Source: Deltaproteobacteria bacterium (GTDB lineage Bacteria > Desulfobacterota > Desulfomonilia > Desulfomonilales > Desulfomonilaceae). From it: 64,000 nt of DNA. Made by a program: the position numbers and the translations under genes. Position 1 is the stretch's first letter. Each line of letters begins with the position of its first letter. The notes beneath the pieces are model-generated. The model made no database searches and was not told where the DNA came from. It was given only the letters and a program-made list of their open reading frames with translations. Where the stretch lies: assembly GCA_026388665.1 (NCBI GenBank), contig JAPLJJ010000059.1, positions 31,097 through 95,096 on the forward strand. The letters run 5' to 3'. This document shows positions 41,646-50,078 of the stretch, one piece after another.

Positions 41646-42254
41646 TTAAGTTTTTGCGAAAAATTCGCGAGGTCCTCCAACGTTTATAAATGTTGAGTTA
41701 AAATTTCTGTACAGTGAATGATATTCGGCTATTCGGTGCCATTTCTTTAAATAACCAGGGGGAAGATCTTCCCGTTCTTCAACGCTGGACCAACCACCAG
41801 GCACTGGGAATGCGTAATAGGGTAGGTGTTTGGGAACCCCACGAATTAACACTACCTCTGGAACTACCCACTCCCTCAAAGCCATGTAAACCCTGTGCAT
41901 GCCATCGTTGATGATAAAATGAATGGAGCCGTCTGATTCAATGGATTCTTCAATGATTGGCGGTAATAAATCGACGGGTTCGTCTGAGCAATCAAGAGTT
42001 AACCGAACAAAGCCGTTCAGTTCGAAAATATTTGTTCCATGCGCTTCGAGCGCCCATTTCAACTCCCGAATTTTTTTTAGTTCTTCTCTGAGGATGTAAT
42101 TCTGAGGTGGAGCCAGAATTTCGGGCCTGATTTTTTCCAAAGAGATGAATGCGTCGGTATAAACCTTTATGTCCGGCGCTTTAAGCATTGTGACATTCTT
42201 TAGCCTCTTTATTAGTTCACTGGGGCTGAATGAGTCTATTTTCGTTATTTTCAT
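41646..42254 (-). CDS. Hypothetical protein with ParB/Srx-like IINDGMHRVYMAL motif
   Basis: Same-strand ORF 35 nt after the deaminase gene; IHFIINDGMHRVYMALREWVVPEVVLIRGV resembles ParB-like nuclease-fold motif. Confidence 0.6.
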   Translation of the reverse strand: MKITKIDSFSPSELIKRLKNVTMLKAPDIKVYTDAFISLEKIRPEILAPPQNYILREELKKIRELKWALEAHGTNIFELNGFVRLTLDCSDEPVDLLPPIIEESIESDGSIHFIINDGMHRVYMALREWVVPEVVLIRGVPKHLPYYAFPVPGGWSSVEEREDLPPGYLKKWHRIAEYHSLYRNFNSTFINVGGPREFFAKT

Positions 42255-42289
42255 GAATCTTTCCCTGATAAGGCGTGTTTTGTTGATCT

Positions 42290-42898
42290 TTAGCAGTTTT
42301 TCAGGAAGGTATTCAGCAGATCTTCTCTTAATTGCGACGTTTCTGAAGGATCAGTAGCAATTAGCCTGCGTGTGGAATTGTCAAGTAATGTCTGAATCAT
42401 CATTTGTTTGGCTTGTTCTGAGATCGATGTTTGTTCAAATACTCTAATTTCCTTGTGGGTTTCCATAATTTGTCGCCAAAACGAATCAAATTCCCTGTTT
42501 TTTGAATCATACGGAGATTCGAAGTAAATCTCTTTAATACCTGCCTGGATCAATTGTTTAAAACACCAATTACACGGTTCCAATGTGCAGTAAAGGGCGG
42601 CGTTTTCTAATGATGTGCCAAATCTAGCTGCTTGATTAATCGCGTTGACTTCCGCATGACTTGAAAGACAATAGTTATATTTTTCGGCGTCATGCGCCCC
42701 TATGGACCGGCGCAAACAGAAATCCGGACCCCTGTCCGAACAGTGTGGCGCCCCATGAACAGCCCCATTATACCCAGTCGCAAGAATTCTGTTATTACGG
42801 ACAATGATCGCTCCTATTTTCCTGGAGTTACAGGTTGAACGGACACTGACTAGTTTGGCCAGCATCATAAAATATTCATGCCATGTGGGTCTGTTCAT
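42290..42898 (-). CDS. dCMP deaminase-like (ComEB family) zinc deaminase
   Basis: SRKIGAIIVRNNRILATGYNGA...SSHAEVNAINQAA...CTLEPCNWCFKQLIQAGI. ATG 42898 preferred. Confidence 0.88.
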   Translation of the reverse strand: MNRPTWHEYFMMLAKLVSVRSTCNSRKIGAIIVRNNRILATGYNGAVHGAPHCSDRGPDFCLRRSIGAHDAEKYNYCLSSHAEVNAINQAARFGTSLENAALYCTLEPCNWCFKQLIQAGIKEIYFESPYDSKNREFDSFWRQIMETHKEIRVFEQTSISEQAKQMMIQTLLDNSTRRLIATDPSETSQLREDLLNTFLKNC

Positions 42899-42938
42899 TA
42901 CCATTACCTTGATAAAATACACCGATAAGTTGTTTTGT

Positions 42939-44015
42939 TTACGAGCATAGAGGCTCTATTCTATCACGGATTCTACCTGATTCGACCGTTTCCATGAATT
43001 CTTCACCGAGCAATTCGCTGGTTTTGCATACTTGATCCCACCGGCGTATTCTTTCATCAGGATCATTTGCAAAAGTAAAGAAATCTTCTCGATCAGGAAT
43101 TTTTTCACCGGGAAGAGTTTTTACAAATTGTTCATTCGGAAAAATTTGTAGTACGCGGTCCAAGCTTTGAGCAGTAGCTTTTTTCCATGACAGTTTTTTG
43201 TCAAACCATCCTGGTGTGATTCTCTCCTGATAATGGAAAAATAGAGTCAGCCCATCACCAGGACAATAATCTTGGTTCAATTGATAATTAATTAAACCTC
43301 CGTCGCGGTAAACTCCTTGAGGGGCCCCTGAAATTGGAGACACACCTCTAATTAAATAAGGTAACGATCCTGTTGCCAAAGCCACTTGTCTTAGATTCTC
43401 TTGATTTATTTTAGCCACCAAACCCTTGAACCCTGACGAGACAAAATGAGGCGTCTTGACGCCTGTGTAAAAGATTGTTCTATCGTAAAACAACCTCATG
43501 AATTCCGAATTCAAACTGTTTAGCGCGGCTGAAAGGATCAGGGCTAAACCCTCTAGTTTTAGATTCTCTGATGCAGCCAGATTTTTTGATTTGACAACGT
43601 GTATCGCCAAATCAAATTTAGGATGGTTCAGTATGTGAGAAATATCTCTTTCTTTGATAAAACTTTGAACATTAGCTCTGATTTTTTCTGAAACCGTTAA
43701 AGGGTTGTCCTGAGCCGTAAAAACATTTCTAGAATACGCTAGTCTTAAGTTCTCGTACGCGCTCAGAGGGTCCTCACATGCCATAGCAAGACATCTCCAT
43801 GCCCCTGCTGAAGCCCCTGCCAACAAAACGCGTTCAAAAGAAGACTTTTCCAAGAACCGATTGTTGATAATGATTTTATCGAATCCCACCGAAATGAACC
43901 ACTTCGGTCCACCAGCAGGTCCAGCGAAAACGCGTACGCGCTCAGGTCTTAGACCTTCATCTCTAATTAACGGCAGGATACCAGGACCTGCCTTATAACG
44001 GAGAAACCTATTCAT
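42939..44015 (-). CDS. Patatin-like phospholipase
   Basis: GxSxG-type LLAGASAGAWRC and later YRDGGLINY (DG) catalytic dyad. Confidence 0.8.
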   Translation of the reverse strand: MNRFLRYKAGPGILPLIRDEGLRPERVRVFAGPAGGPKWFISVGFDKIIINNRFLEKSSFERVLLAGASAGAWRCLAMACEDPLSAYENLRLAYSRNVFTAQDNPLTVSEKIRANVQSFIKERDISHILNHPKFDLAIHVVKSKNLAASENLKLEGLALILSAALNSLNSEFMRLFYDRTIFYTGVKTPHFVSSGFKGLVAKINQENLRQVALATGSLPYLIRGVSPISGAPQGVYRDGGLINYQLNQDYCPGDGLTLFFHYQERITPGWFDKKLSWKKATAQSLDRVLQIFPNEQFVKTLPGEKIPDREDFFTFANDPDERIRRWDQVCKTSELLGEEFMETVESGRIRDRIEPLCS

Positions 44016-44203
44016 AGTCTTTCAAGGATAGCATGAAACCGATATTTTTCAATAGTTCTCAAAAGACTTAAATTGATTTTAACCCGTTATAATAAATGGT
44101 TAATCATATAAGCTATCTGATATATGTCGAATTGTTATCAGTTTTTTTGCCTAACATATTTAATTAAAAGGCTCATTTTTTTGTTGACAACAAATTCTTT
44201 ATA

Positions 44204-44209
44204 TATAAT
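44204..44209 (+). promoter_or_regulatory. TATAAT -10 box with TTGACA at 44184-44189 (spacer only 14 nt)
   Basis: Both hexamers match consensus but the spacing is short; located just upstream of the first hairpin motif. Confidence 0.35.
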
Positions 44210-44233
44210 AGGTGAAATCAGTTGGTTGTATTT

Positions 44234-44269
44234 GTAGGAAGGGTATGTTGAGAAGTAATTACCCTACCA
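44234..44269 (+). repeat. Copy 1 of repeated hairpin motif (conserved loop TATGTTGAGAAGT)
   Basis: 18-nt identity AAGGGTATGTTGAGAAGT shared with 46007-46024; stem 37-45/60-68 (last two digits of 442xx), 8 bp with one mismatch. Confidence 0.6.
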
Positions 44270-44716
44270 ATAAGTATTCATTCATTTTTCCATTCATCAA
44301 ATCTGAATTTGATCTGTTGAGCTGGTTATCTTGCTGTGTGCTCTGTTGGCGTGGCTTTTAAGTCTTGTTTCTTTCAGAAAGGAGGCATGCCGAAATCGGA
44401 TTAAACAGATAGCTTTTTCTCTAGGTCGAACTCACACATAGACCTTTTTCACAAAGCTGTTTGTCAGCTTTAAGTGGGCTGCTGTTTATAAACTATATTG
44501 TTAATCATGAAATATTAGATTATTGACAAGATTTATTAATTTTAGAGTTTAATTAATTTATACAACTAGTTAAAGTATATGCTGTATATTGTGCTTTAGA
44601 AGTCATTTCTCAAAAATAAACACAATATATGGTTAAAGCTGTCTTTTTTTGCTTGACAAAACTTTCCAAAAATTATTTAAGCGATACCAGTGAGTTCGAG
44701 CTGGGAGGACAGGGCA

Positions 44717-45790
44717 ATGAAAAGAAGCACTGTTACGATACTGGTATGCCTAGTATTTTTTGGTTCAGTCTTAATCGCATATCCTTACCAAAACCAAAAT
44801 TTCATTAATGTCGTCATCGACCCGGTTAGTGGTCAGTCTTACGGTACTGATCCAGTTCAATCGGAATCAGGACTGGAATTTGCCGGCGCCCCACCTGTTG
44901 CTGTGCCGGCTTCTGTTCCGAGACCTGAGTTGGCGGCCTTCAGACCTTCGATAGGTTATTCCGGACCAATATCCAAAGTCAAACCTCCGGTTTGCCCTCC
45001 GGGTGTGGTCTGTGGGCCAAAACCTGATCCACCATGCATCCTTCCCAAGAGAATGCCTAGACAATGGGAAATCAGCGCTCAGGTCTTTTGGCCTAGGCTC
45101 AGTGGTACTTTAAAGTATCCTGGGGTCGTATCCGGACAACAGGCCGATGAGTTGGATATCACAGATGACCTTGGGCTTCCAAAGCATCCGGTGCTTGGTG
45201 AATATTCGGCCTACTATCAGATAAATTGGAACTGGTCGATATATTACTCGATCATGCCGATAAATTTGAGCACCACAACTACTGCCCGTCGAAACTTTTA
45301 TTTCGGTAATTGGGCACCGGTACCGGCAGGATCTCAGATTCATACCGAGTGGAATTTTATTTATCAAAGATTAGGTCTAATGTACACTGCCATTAATACC
45401 TGTAACGCCAGCTTATCAATTTACACGGCTTGGTTATATAATCCGCAGCAGTTCAAGGTTTCGTGTAGCGTTTGTCCTAATTGGCCTGCCAGTACGGTTG
45501 ATAGAACCAGACAAATGCTGATGTCCGGTATCGATCTGAAAAAATGCATTCGGACGCTTTGTAACGGCGCTACTCTGTCTTGCGACACTAAAGTCAGCAT
45601 CGGATATTTGGACAACACGCTTGCGTTGGATATTCAACCGGGTATGAGATTCAGCGTGCCATTAAATTGCGGAAGATGGGGATTTATTAAAGGTGGTTAC
45701 CGATGGCTGAATTTCGACGAAAATCGGAATGATCTAAAGATGAATGTCTATCTTGAAGGTGGATTTGCTGAAGCAGGGTTGATTTTTTAA
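44717..45790 (+). CDS. Hypothetical secreted outer-membrane beta-barrel-like, Cys-rich protein
   Basis: Signal peptide MKRSTVTILVCLVFFGSVLIAYP, alternating beta-like segments, C-terminal Phe. ATG 44717 preferred (GGAGG upstream). Confidence 0.65.
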   Translation: MKRSTVTILVCLVFFGSVLIAYPYQNQNFINVVIDPVSGQSYGTDPVQSESGLEFAGAPPVAVPASVPRPELAAFRPSIGYSGPISKVKPPVCPPGVVCGPKPDPPCILPKRMPRQWEISAQVFWPRLSGTLKYPGVVSGQQADELDITDDLGLPKHPVLGEYSAYYQINWNWSIYYSIMPINLSTTTTARRNFYFGNWAPVPAGSQIHTEWNFIYQRLGLMYTAINTCNASLSIYTAWLYNPQQFKVSCSVCPNWPASTVDRTRQMLMSGIDLKKCIRTLCNGATLSCDTKVSIGYLDNTLALDIQPGMRFSVPLNCGRWGFIKGGYRWLNFDENRNDLKMNVYLEGGFAEAGLIF

Positions 45791-45806
45791 GGGACTAATA
45801 TCGGCT

Positions 45807-45925
45807 TGAATGGCGCCGGCTCTGAATGTCCTTTCATGTGAAACAGGGTTTACTCTCTCCCATGACTGAATGTCCCAAAAGTCAGGGAAACCAAGAGTTG
45901 GAAAGCCCTCCTCCGGCGCCATTCA
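45807..45925. repeat. 119-nt element with 13-bp perfect inverted ends (TGAATGGCGCCGG / CCGGCGCCATTCA)
   Basis: Arms 45807-45819 and 45913-45925; internal direct repeat CTGAATGTCC at 45822-45831 and 45866-45875. Confidence 0.7.
45830..45845. promoter_or_regulatory. Degenerate parS-like site CCTTTCATGTGAAACA
   Basis: 13/16 match to TGTTTCACGTGAAACA; about 4.2 kb from parA. Confidence 0.35.
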
Positions 45926-45950
45926 TTATTTACCTCAACTCCCAAAAAAT

Positions 45951-45997
45951 GAAAAGCCCGAAAACGGCTAAAATAGCCGCCCCTTTCTGGGCTTTTC
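45951..45997. terminator. Nested hairpin GAAAAGCCC..CGGCTA-AAA-TAGCCG..GGGCTTTTC
   Basis: 9-bp outer arms 45951-45959/45989-45997 and inner 6-bp hairpin 45965-45979. Confidence 0.65.
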
Positions 45998-46004
45998 ACA
46001 TAAC

Positions 46005-46039
46005 GAAAGGGTATGTTGAGAAGTGCTTCTTTCCTACCA
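46005..46039 (+). repeat. Copy 2 of repeated hairpin motif (same loop, different stem)
   Basis: AAGGGTATGTTGAGAAGT at 46007-46024; stem GAAAG/CTTTC (46005-46009/46029-46033). Confidence 0.6.
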
Positions 46040-46168
46040 TATTTTGTCCAACAGGCAAGCATTTTTATCCATCTTTGTTAATTTTTTTCTCATTATTCAT
46101 CTCGTAAACCCCTTCGAATCATTTCATAGATTTTTCATATCACAAAAAAATCAACAATCATTTAGTAG

Positions 46169-46197
46169 TTTACATAAGTTTCTAAATGTGATATATT
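46169..46197 (+). promoter_or_regulatory. Sigma70-type promoter TTTACA-N17-TATATT
   Basis: -35 46169-46174, -10 46192-46197, 17-nt spacer, upstream of the 46252 CDS. Confidence 0.6.
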
Positions 46198-46251
46198 AAA
46201 AATACACAGGGGCTTTTGCCCGCTCATTGCCGTTTACAAGGAGGCTATGGG

Positions 46252-46998
46252 ATGATCGACAGACCTAAAGAAGAACGACGCCCCGATTTGGATAAGTCAA
46301 AATTGGGTTTTGGCTGGACTAATCTACATTCATGGGTGTTCCTGGTTATTATTGCTTTAGGTTTCTTAATTTTAGGGATTCAAAATCGCTATCATTATTT
46401 GAGTCCGGCTGGGCTTGGCAAGGCATATAGAATTGACAAGGTGTTTGGGGGAATTCAAGAATTCGATCCTTTAAAGGGTTGGATCACCGCACAACTTCAA
46501 ACGGGCGCTCCGCCTTCCGCAATGTCTATGCTCGAACCTTCAGCCTCCGGACCTCAACTTCCTCAAGTTGCGCCTATGAACATGTCCGCAGCAGTTCGTT
46601 CAGCAATGGAAAAGGATTCCGAGGCTTCTTCGGTTGGGGCAACCGCCCCAAAAGAGGAAAGGCCTACTTCGTCTGCGCCAAGAGAGTCTCTCGGTTCTCC
46701 GACCACTTCAGCTCCAGCTACAGTTAGCGCTGTAAAACCGGTTGAAGTCGAAATGTCGGCGGAACAACGATTGAGCCTTTTTCAAAAGACATTTCCTGAT
46801 TTTGGAGAAGATGAATTTCAGCTTGCAAATGACGATCTCTTTCCGGATTGGAAGAAACGTCTTGCTCCAACGGGAACATGGGCTGATTTCTTATTGGTTT
46901 ACAAAGATTTTATTCGCTGGTGGAACGATGCCGGAAATCCGGCTGAGTCGGGTGTCAAGCTCTGGCAGGAGTATCTTGCGGCTAGAGGAAAGAGTTAG
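46252..46998 (+). CDS. Hypothetical single-TM protein with Ser/Ala/Pro-rich linker
   Basis: AAGGAGG 7 nt before ATG 46252; TM VFLVIIALGFLILGI; low-complexity middle. Confidence 0.6.
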   Translation: MIDRPKEERRPDLDKSKLGFGWTNLHSWVFLVIIALGFLILGIQNRYHYLSPAGLGKAYRIDKVFGGIQEFDPLKGWITAQLQTGAPPSAMSMLEPSASGPQLPQVAPMNMSAAVRSAMEKDSEASSVGATAPKEERPTSSAPRESLGSPTTSAPATVSAVKPVEVEMSAEQRLSLFQKTFPDFGEDEFQLANDDLFPDWKKRLAPTGTWADFLLVYKDFIRWWNDAGNPAESGVKLWQEYLAARGKS

Positions 46999-47088
46999 TG
47001 GGTCTGTCGTTCAATTACTAGCTGATTCAACAGAGTTCTTTGCTCAGTTGAAATTCGATTAAATAAAATATCCAATTGTTAATTGGAG

Positions 47089-47132
47089 AGGTCGGATCAA
47101 AACACTAGCATGGTGTCTACCGACCTTTTTTC
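47089..47132 (+). terminator. Intrinsic terminator
   Basis: AGGTCGG ... CCGACCT followed by a T run. Confidence 0.75.
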
Positions 47133-47141
47133 TTTTGATAA

Positions 47142-48131
47142 TTAGGCTGTTTTAAATGTTGCGAAAATCATCCGCCCCGCCGTCGTTTGTAATACACTTG
47201 TCACTGTAGCGTCTATATTCTTGCCCATAAAAATTTTTCCGTTGTCTATTACCACCATAGTTCCATCGTCCAGGTACGCGATGCCCTGACCAGGTTCTTT
47301 ACCTTCTTTAATAACTTGAACTTTCATTGTTTCACCGGGAAGAACTATCGGTTTCAAGGCGTTAGCAAGCTGATTTATGTTGAGAACCTGTATTGAGTGA
47401 ACTTCCGCCACCTTATTCAGATTAAAGTCGTTGGTTATTATGGAACAGCCTACTTCTTTGGCCATTTGAATAAGCTTTTGATCAACCTCTTTGATTGATG
47501 GATAGTCCGAATCGGAAATTATGATTTTCACAAACGCCTGCTTTTTCATTTTGTTGAGGATGTCGAGACCTCTCCGTCCTCTGGTTCTCTTGGTCGATTC
47601 TCCGGAGTCAGCGATTACCTGTAATTCTTGTAAAACGAATTGCGGGATTATGAGATCTCCGTCTAGAAAGCCTGTTTCGCATATGTCGGCTATTCTACCG
47701 TCAATAATGACTGACGTATCTAAGACTCCGACTATTTTATTGGTGTTGGAGTCCTGTTTGCCAATTTTTTCTCTAAACTCTCTGGTCTTGGACGACCCTA
47801 ACTGAAGTCCCGCAAGTGCAAAAACAATTGTCAGCAAGCCGGTTAATAAACTCGCGATTTCTGGATTTTCCAGAACCGAAGACAGATTCCATGTCAGGAT
47901 CATCGCCAGGATTAAACCGATCAAGGTTCCAAAGACCCCCCCAATAATTTTAAACACATCTGAGCGCAGCCATATAGAAAGGAGTTTGATGATCCCTACC
48001 CCGAAAAGTAACAAAACCAGTATGATTAATAGTATAAGTTCTATGGAGCTATACAGAACAAGACCGATAAGACCGCCAAACAAGACACAACTCGCCAGAA
48101 TAATAGCTGAGATTGTCTTACTAAGCGCCAA
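47142..48131 (-). CDS. PIN/TRAM-domain membrane protein (YacL-like)
   Basis: Four N-terminal TMs, PIN (VGVLDTSVIIDGRIADI...IITNDFNLNKVA), TRAM. Confidence 0.92.
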   Translation of the reverse strand: MALSKTISAIILASCVLFGGLIGLVLYSSIELILLIILVLLLFGVGIIKLLSIWLRSDVFKIIGGVFGTLIGLILAMILTWNLSSVLENPEIASLLTGLLTIVFALAGLQLGSSKTREFREKIGKQDSNTNKIVGVLDTSVIIDGRIADICETGFLDGDLIIPQFVLQELQVIADSGESTKRTRGRRGLDILNKMKKQAFVKIIISDSDYPSIKEVDQKLIQMAKEVGCSIITNDFNLNKVAEVHSIQVLNINQLANALKPIVLPGETMKVQVIKEGKEPGQGIAYLDDGTMVVIDNGKIFMGKNIDATVTSVLQTTAGRMIFATFKTA

Positions 48132-48179
48132 ACATTGATCCTTTCATCGTCTATTTCACTATTTTTTAACAAGATTAGA

Positions 48180-48710
48180 TTAACAGTCGTTTTTTCCCTC
48201 GGATGGAGTGCGTAGAGTTTTGTGAAAGATGTTGTTGAGAGTGCGTTCTATTTCGGTTTCATCCGTTTTTTTTGCAATTGATAATTCTTTGATAAGTAGA
48301 TTGTAGGCTTGATCAAAAAGTCTTCTTTCGCCGTGAGAGAGATCTTTGCTCTCTTTGAGTAAACTCAAATCTCTATATACCTCAGCGGCTTCAAATATGC
48401 TCCCGCTTCTCATTTTTTCTTGATATTCACGGTGCCTTCGGTTCCATGTTTGAGAATCCGTCTTCATCCCCCGCTTTTCGAGTATCTCGATGACTTGAAT
48501 TACTTCATTTTCATCTACTATTTTGCGTACGCGGTTAGATTCGACTTTATCGATTGGAAGTTTGATCACCGGTTTTTCGTTTGCGGTTTTAATTTCGGTT
48601 TCCAATATGTAGCAGAGCTGGTCTGAGTTACCGATTTTTTCTGTTCTAATTCCAATTATTCTCGCTACCCCATGAACCGGATATACAACTACATCTCCGA
48701 TCTCGAACAT
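48180..48710 (-). CDS. CarD/CdnL-family transcriptional regulator
   Basis: MFEIGDVVVYPVHGVARIIGI. Confidence 0.92.
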   Translation of the reverse strand: MFEIGDVVVYPVHGVARIIGIRTEKIGNSDQLCYILETEIKTANEKPVIKLPIDKVESNRVRKIVDENEVIQVIEILEKRGMKTDSQTWNRRHREYQEKMRSGSIFEAAEVYRDLSLLKESKDLSHGERRLFDQAYNLLIKELSIAKKTDETEIERTLNNIFHKTLRTPSEGKNDC

Positions 48711-48964
48711 TACCCAGCTCCCTTTCTTTTTTGGTTCAGTGATCGGTACAGATCGTGGTCCCGAAAAATTAATCCATCAGAGAGGCGCTCTTATTAAAAG
48801 CGTTTTTGGTGACTCAACAAGTTTTTTCGGTTAAGGTTTCGCCATTTGGGTCTTATACTAAGAATCCAGCTCGACCAGTTAATACCCCTGTCGAGGCTTC
48901 ACTGGAGGTAAGATTATACAACTTATAGTAGCTTGTCAACATAAAAGCACAATATGGAGTAATT

Positions 48965-49291
48965 ATGGAATCATATATTATCTGCTTGGTTACTCTTGAT
49001 ACCTATGAAAACGCTGTAAAGATCGCGTCAATCTTGGTTGAAGAAAAAATTGCCGCTTGTGCAAATATTGTTTCTCCGATCAGATCCATTTATAGATGGC
49101 AAGGAAAAATCTGTGATGAAAACGAAATTCTTATGATGATGAAAACCAGGCATTCGTTGTTTGAAAGACTTAAGAATCGAGTGAAAGAACTGCATCCGTA
49201 TGATGTTCCTGAAATAATTTCCGTTAAGATTTCCGAAGGTCTTTCTGAATACCTAAGATGGATTAATGACTCAACAGAAGTATCTTCCTGA
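48965..49291 (+). CDS. cutA: Divalent cation tolerance protein CutA
   Basis: EEKIAACANIVSPIRSIYRWQGKICDENEILMMMKT...HPYDVPEIISVKI. Confidence 0.95.
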   Translation: MESYIICLVTLDTYENAVKIASILVEEKIAACANIVSPIRSIYRWQGKICDENEILMMMKTRHSLFERLKNRVKELHPYDVPEIISVKISEGLSEYLRWINDSTEVSS

Positions 49292-49934
49292 ACCTTCGAT
49301 TATTCTGCTCGAAGGAAGTAAAGCGCTCGGTATTCAGCTCACGGAAGAAGCTATTTTTAACATGCTTCGGTACATAGATTTATTGAAGAGCTGGAATTCA
49401 AAGTTTAATCTTACTTCTATAAATGAATCTCAGAAAATAGCAGTGGCCCATTTTCTTGATTCGTTGACCATTTTCATGGTTTGGCGTGATCACGCTAACG
49501 TGAGTCTCTTGGATATTGGAACTGGCGCAGGATTTCCTGGTCTGGTTCTTAAAATAGTTGATAAGTCTATTTGGTTGACTCTTTTAGATAAGAACCCAAA
49601 AAGAATCGTTTTCCTTAAACTTGTAGCTAATGAGCTTAATCTTTCGGGTGTTTCCTTCATGAACTTGCCTTTTCAAGACTTCATTCAAAAACCTGTTCAT
49701 TATCTGTATGACACAGTTTCTTTTAGAGCCATGCCGAAAAAAGTTATGAGGTTTCTGGATCTCGATAAGGTGTTAAATAACTCCGGTTCGTTAATTCGAA
49801 TGTACTCCGGGCTTGCCGACATTGATAAAACAGAACTGAGGGGTTTTCGTGAAATAGAGCGCTGGACTGGTTGCTTACCATATTTCGAATTTGAACGAAC
49901 TGTAATTAGATATCAAAGAAATGACAATGATTAA
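49266..49934 (+). CDS. rsmG: 16S rRNA (guanine527-N7)-methyltransferase
   Basis: KFNLTSI...HFLDSL...LLDIGTGAGFPGLVLKI; overlaps cutA end. Confidence 0.93.
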   Translation: MTQQKYLPEPSIILLEGSKALGIQLTEEAIFNMLRYIDLLKSWNSKFNLTSINESQKIAVAHFLDSLTIFMVWRDHANVSLLDIGTGAGFPGLVLKIVDKSIWLTLLDKNPKRIVFLKLVANELNLSGVSFMNLPFQDFIQKPVHYLYDTVSFRAMPKKVMRFLDLDKVLNNSGSLIRMYSGLADIDKTELRGFREIERWTGCLPYFEFERTVIRYQRNDND

Positions 49935-50053
49935 GCTGGATGGTAACGTTCAATTCTAGACTTTTGCACTGATTTTTTTGTTTTTATTGCTAGCGCCTCT
50001 TTTTCGATTTTTACGTTGTCTAATGATTCTTTTTTGTGATATTGCAACTGCGA

Positions 50054-50067
50054 CACAATATATTGTG
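50054..50067. promoter_or_regulatory. 14-bp palindrome CACAATATATTGTG just upstream of parA
   Basis: Perfect palindrome ending 11 nt before the parA ATG. Confidence 0.45.
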
Positions 50068-50078
50068 GATGCTACAGC

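Noticed and set aside
44379-44403. Mini-ORF AAAGGAGGCATGCCGAAATCGGATTAA (MPKSD)
   Set aside because: SD is only one nucleotide from the ATG and the peptide is five residues; no evidence of a functional leader peptide.
45826-46107. 93-aa plus-strand ORF and opposing 45850-46062 ORF
   Set aside because: They run through the inverted-repeat element and hairpins, have no RBS or protein-like character, and are better explained as structured non-coding DNA.
47328-47343. Second parS-like 16-mer TGTTTCACCGGGAAGA
   Set aside because: Only 12/16, breaks the central CACGTG, and lies inside the PIN/TRAM coding sequence; likely chance.
47374-47386. Third partial copy of TATGTTGAGAA
   Set aside because: Only 11-12 nt match, inside a coding sequence, without the flanking stem.
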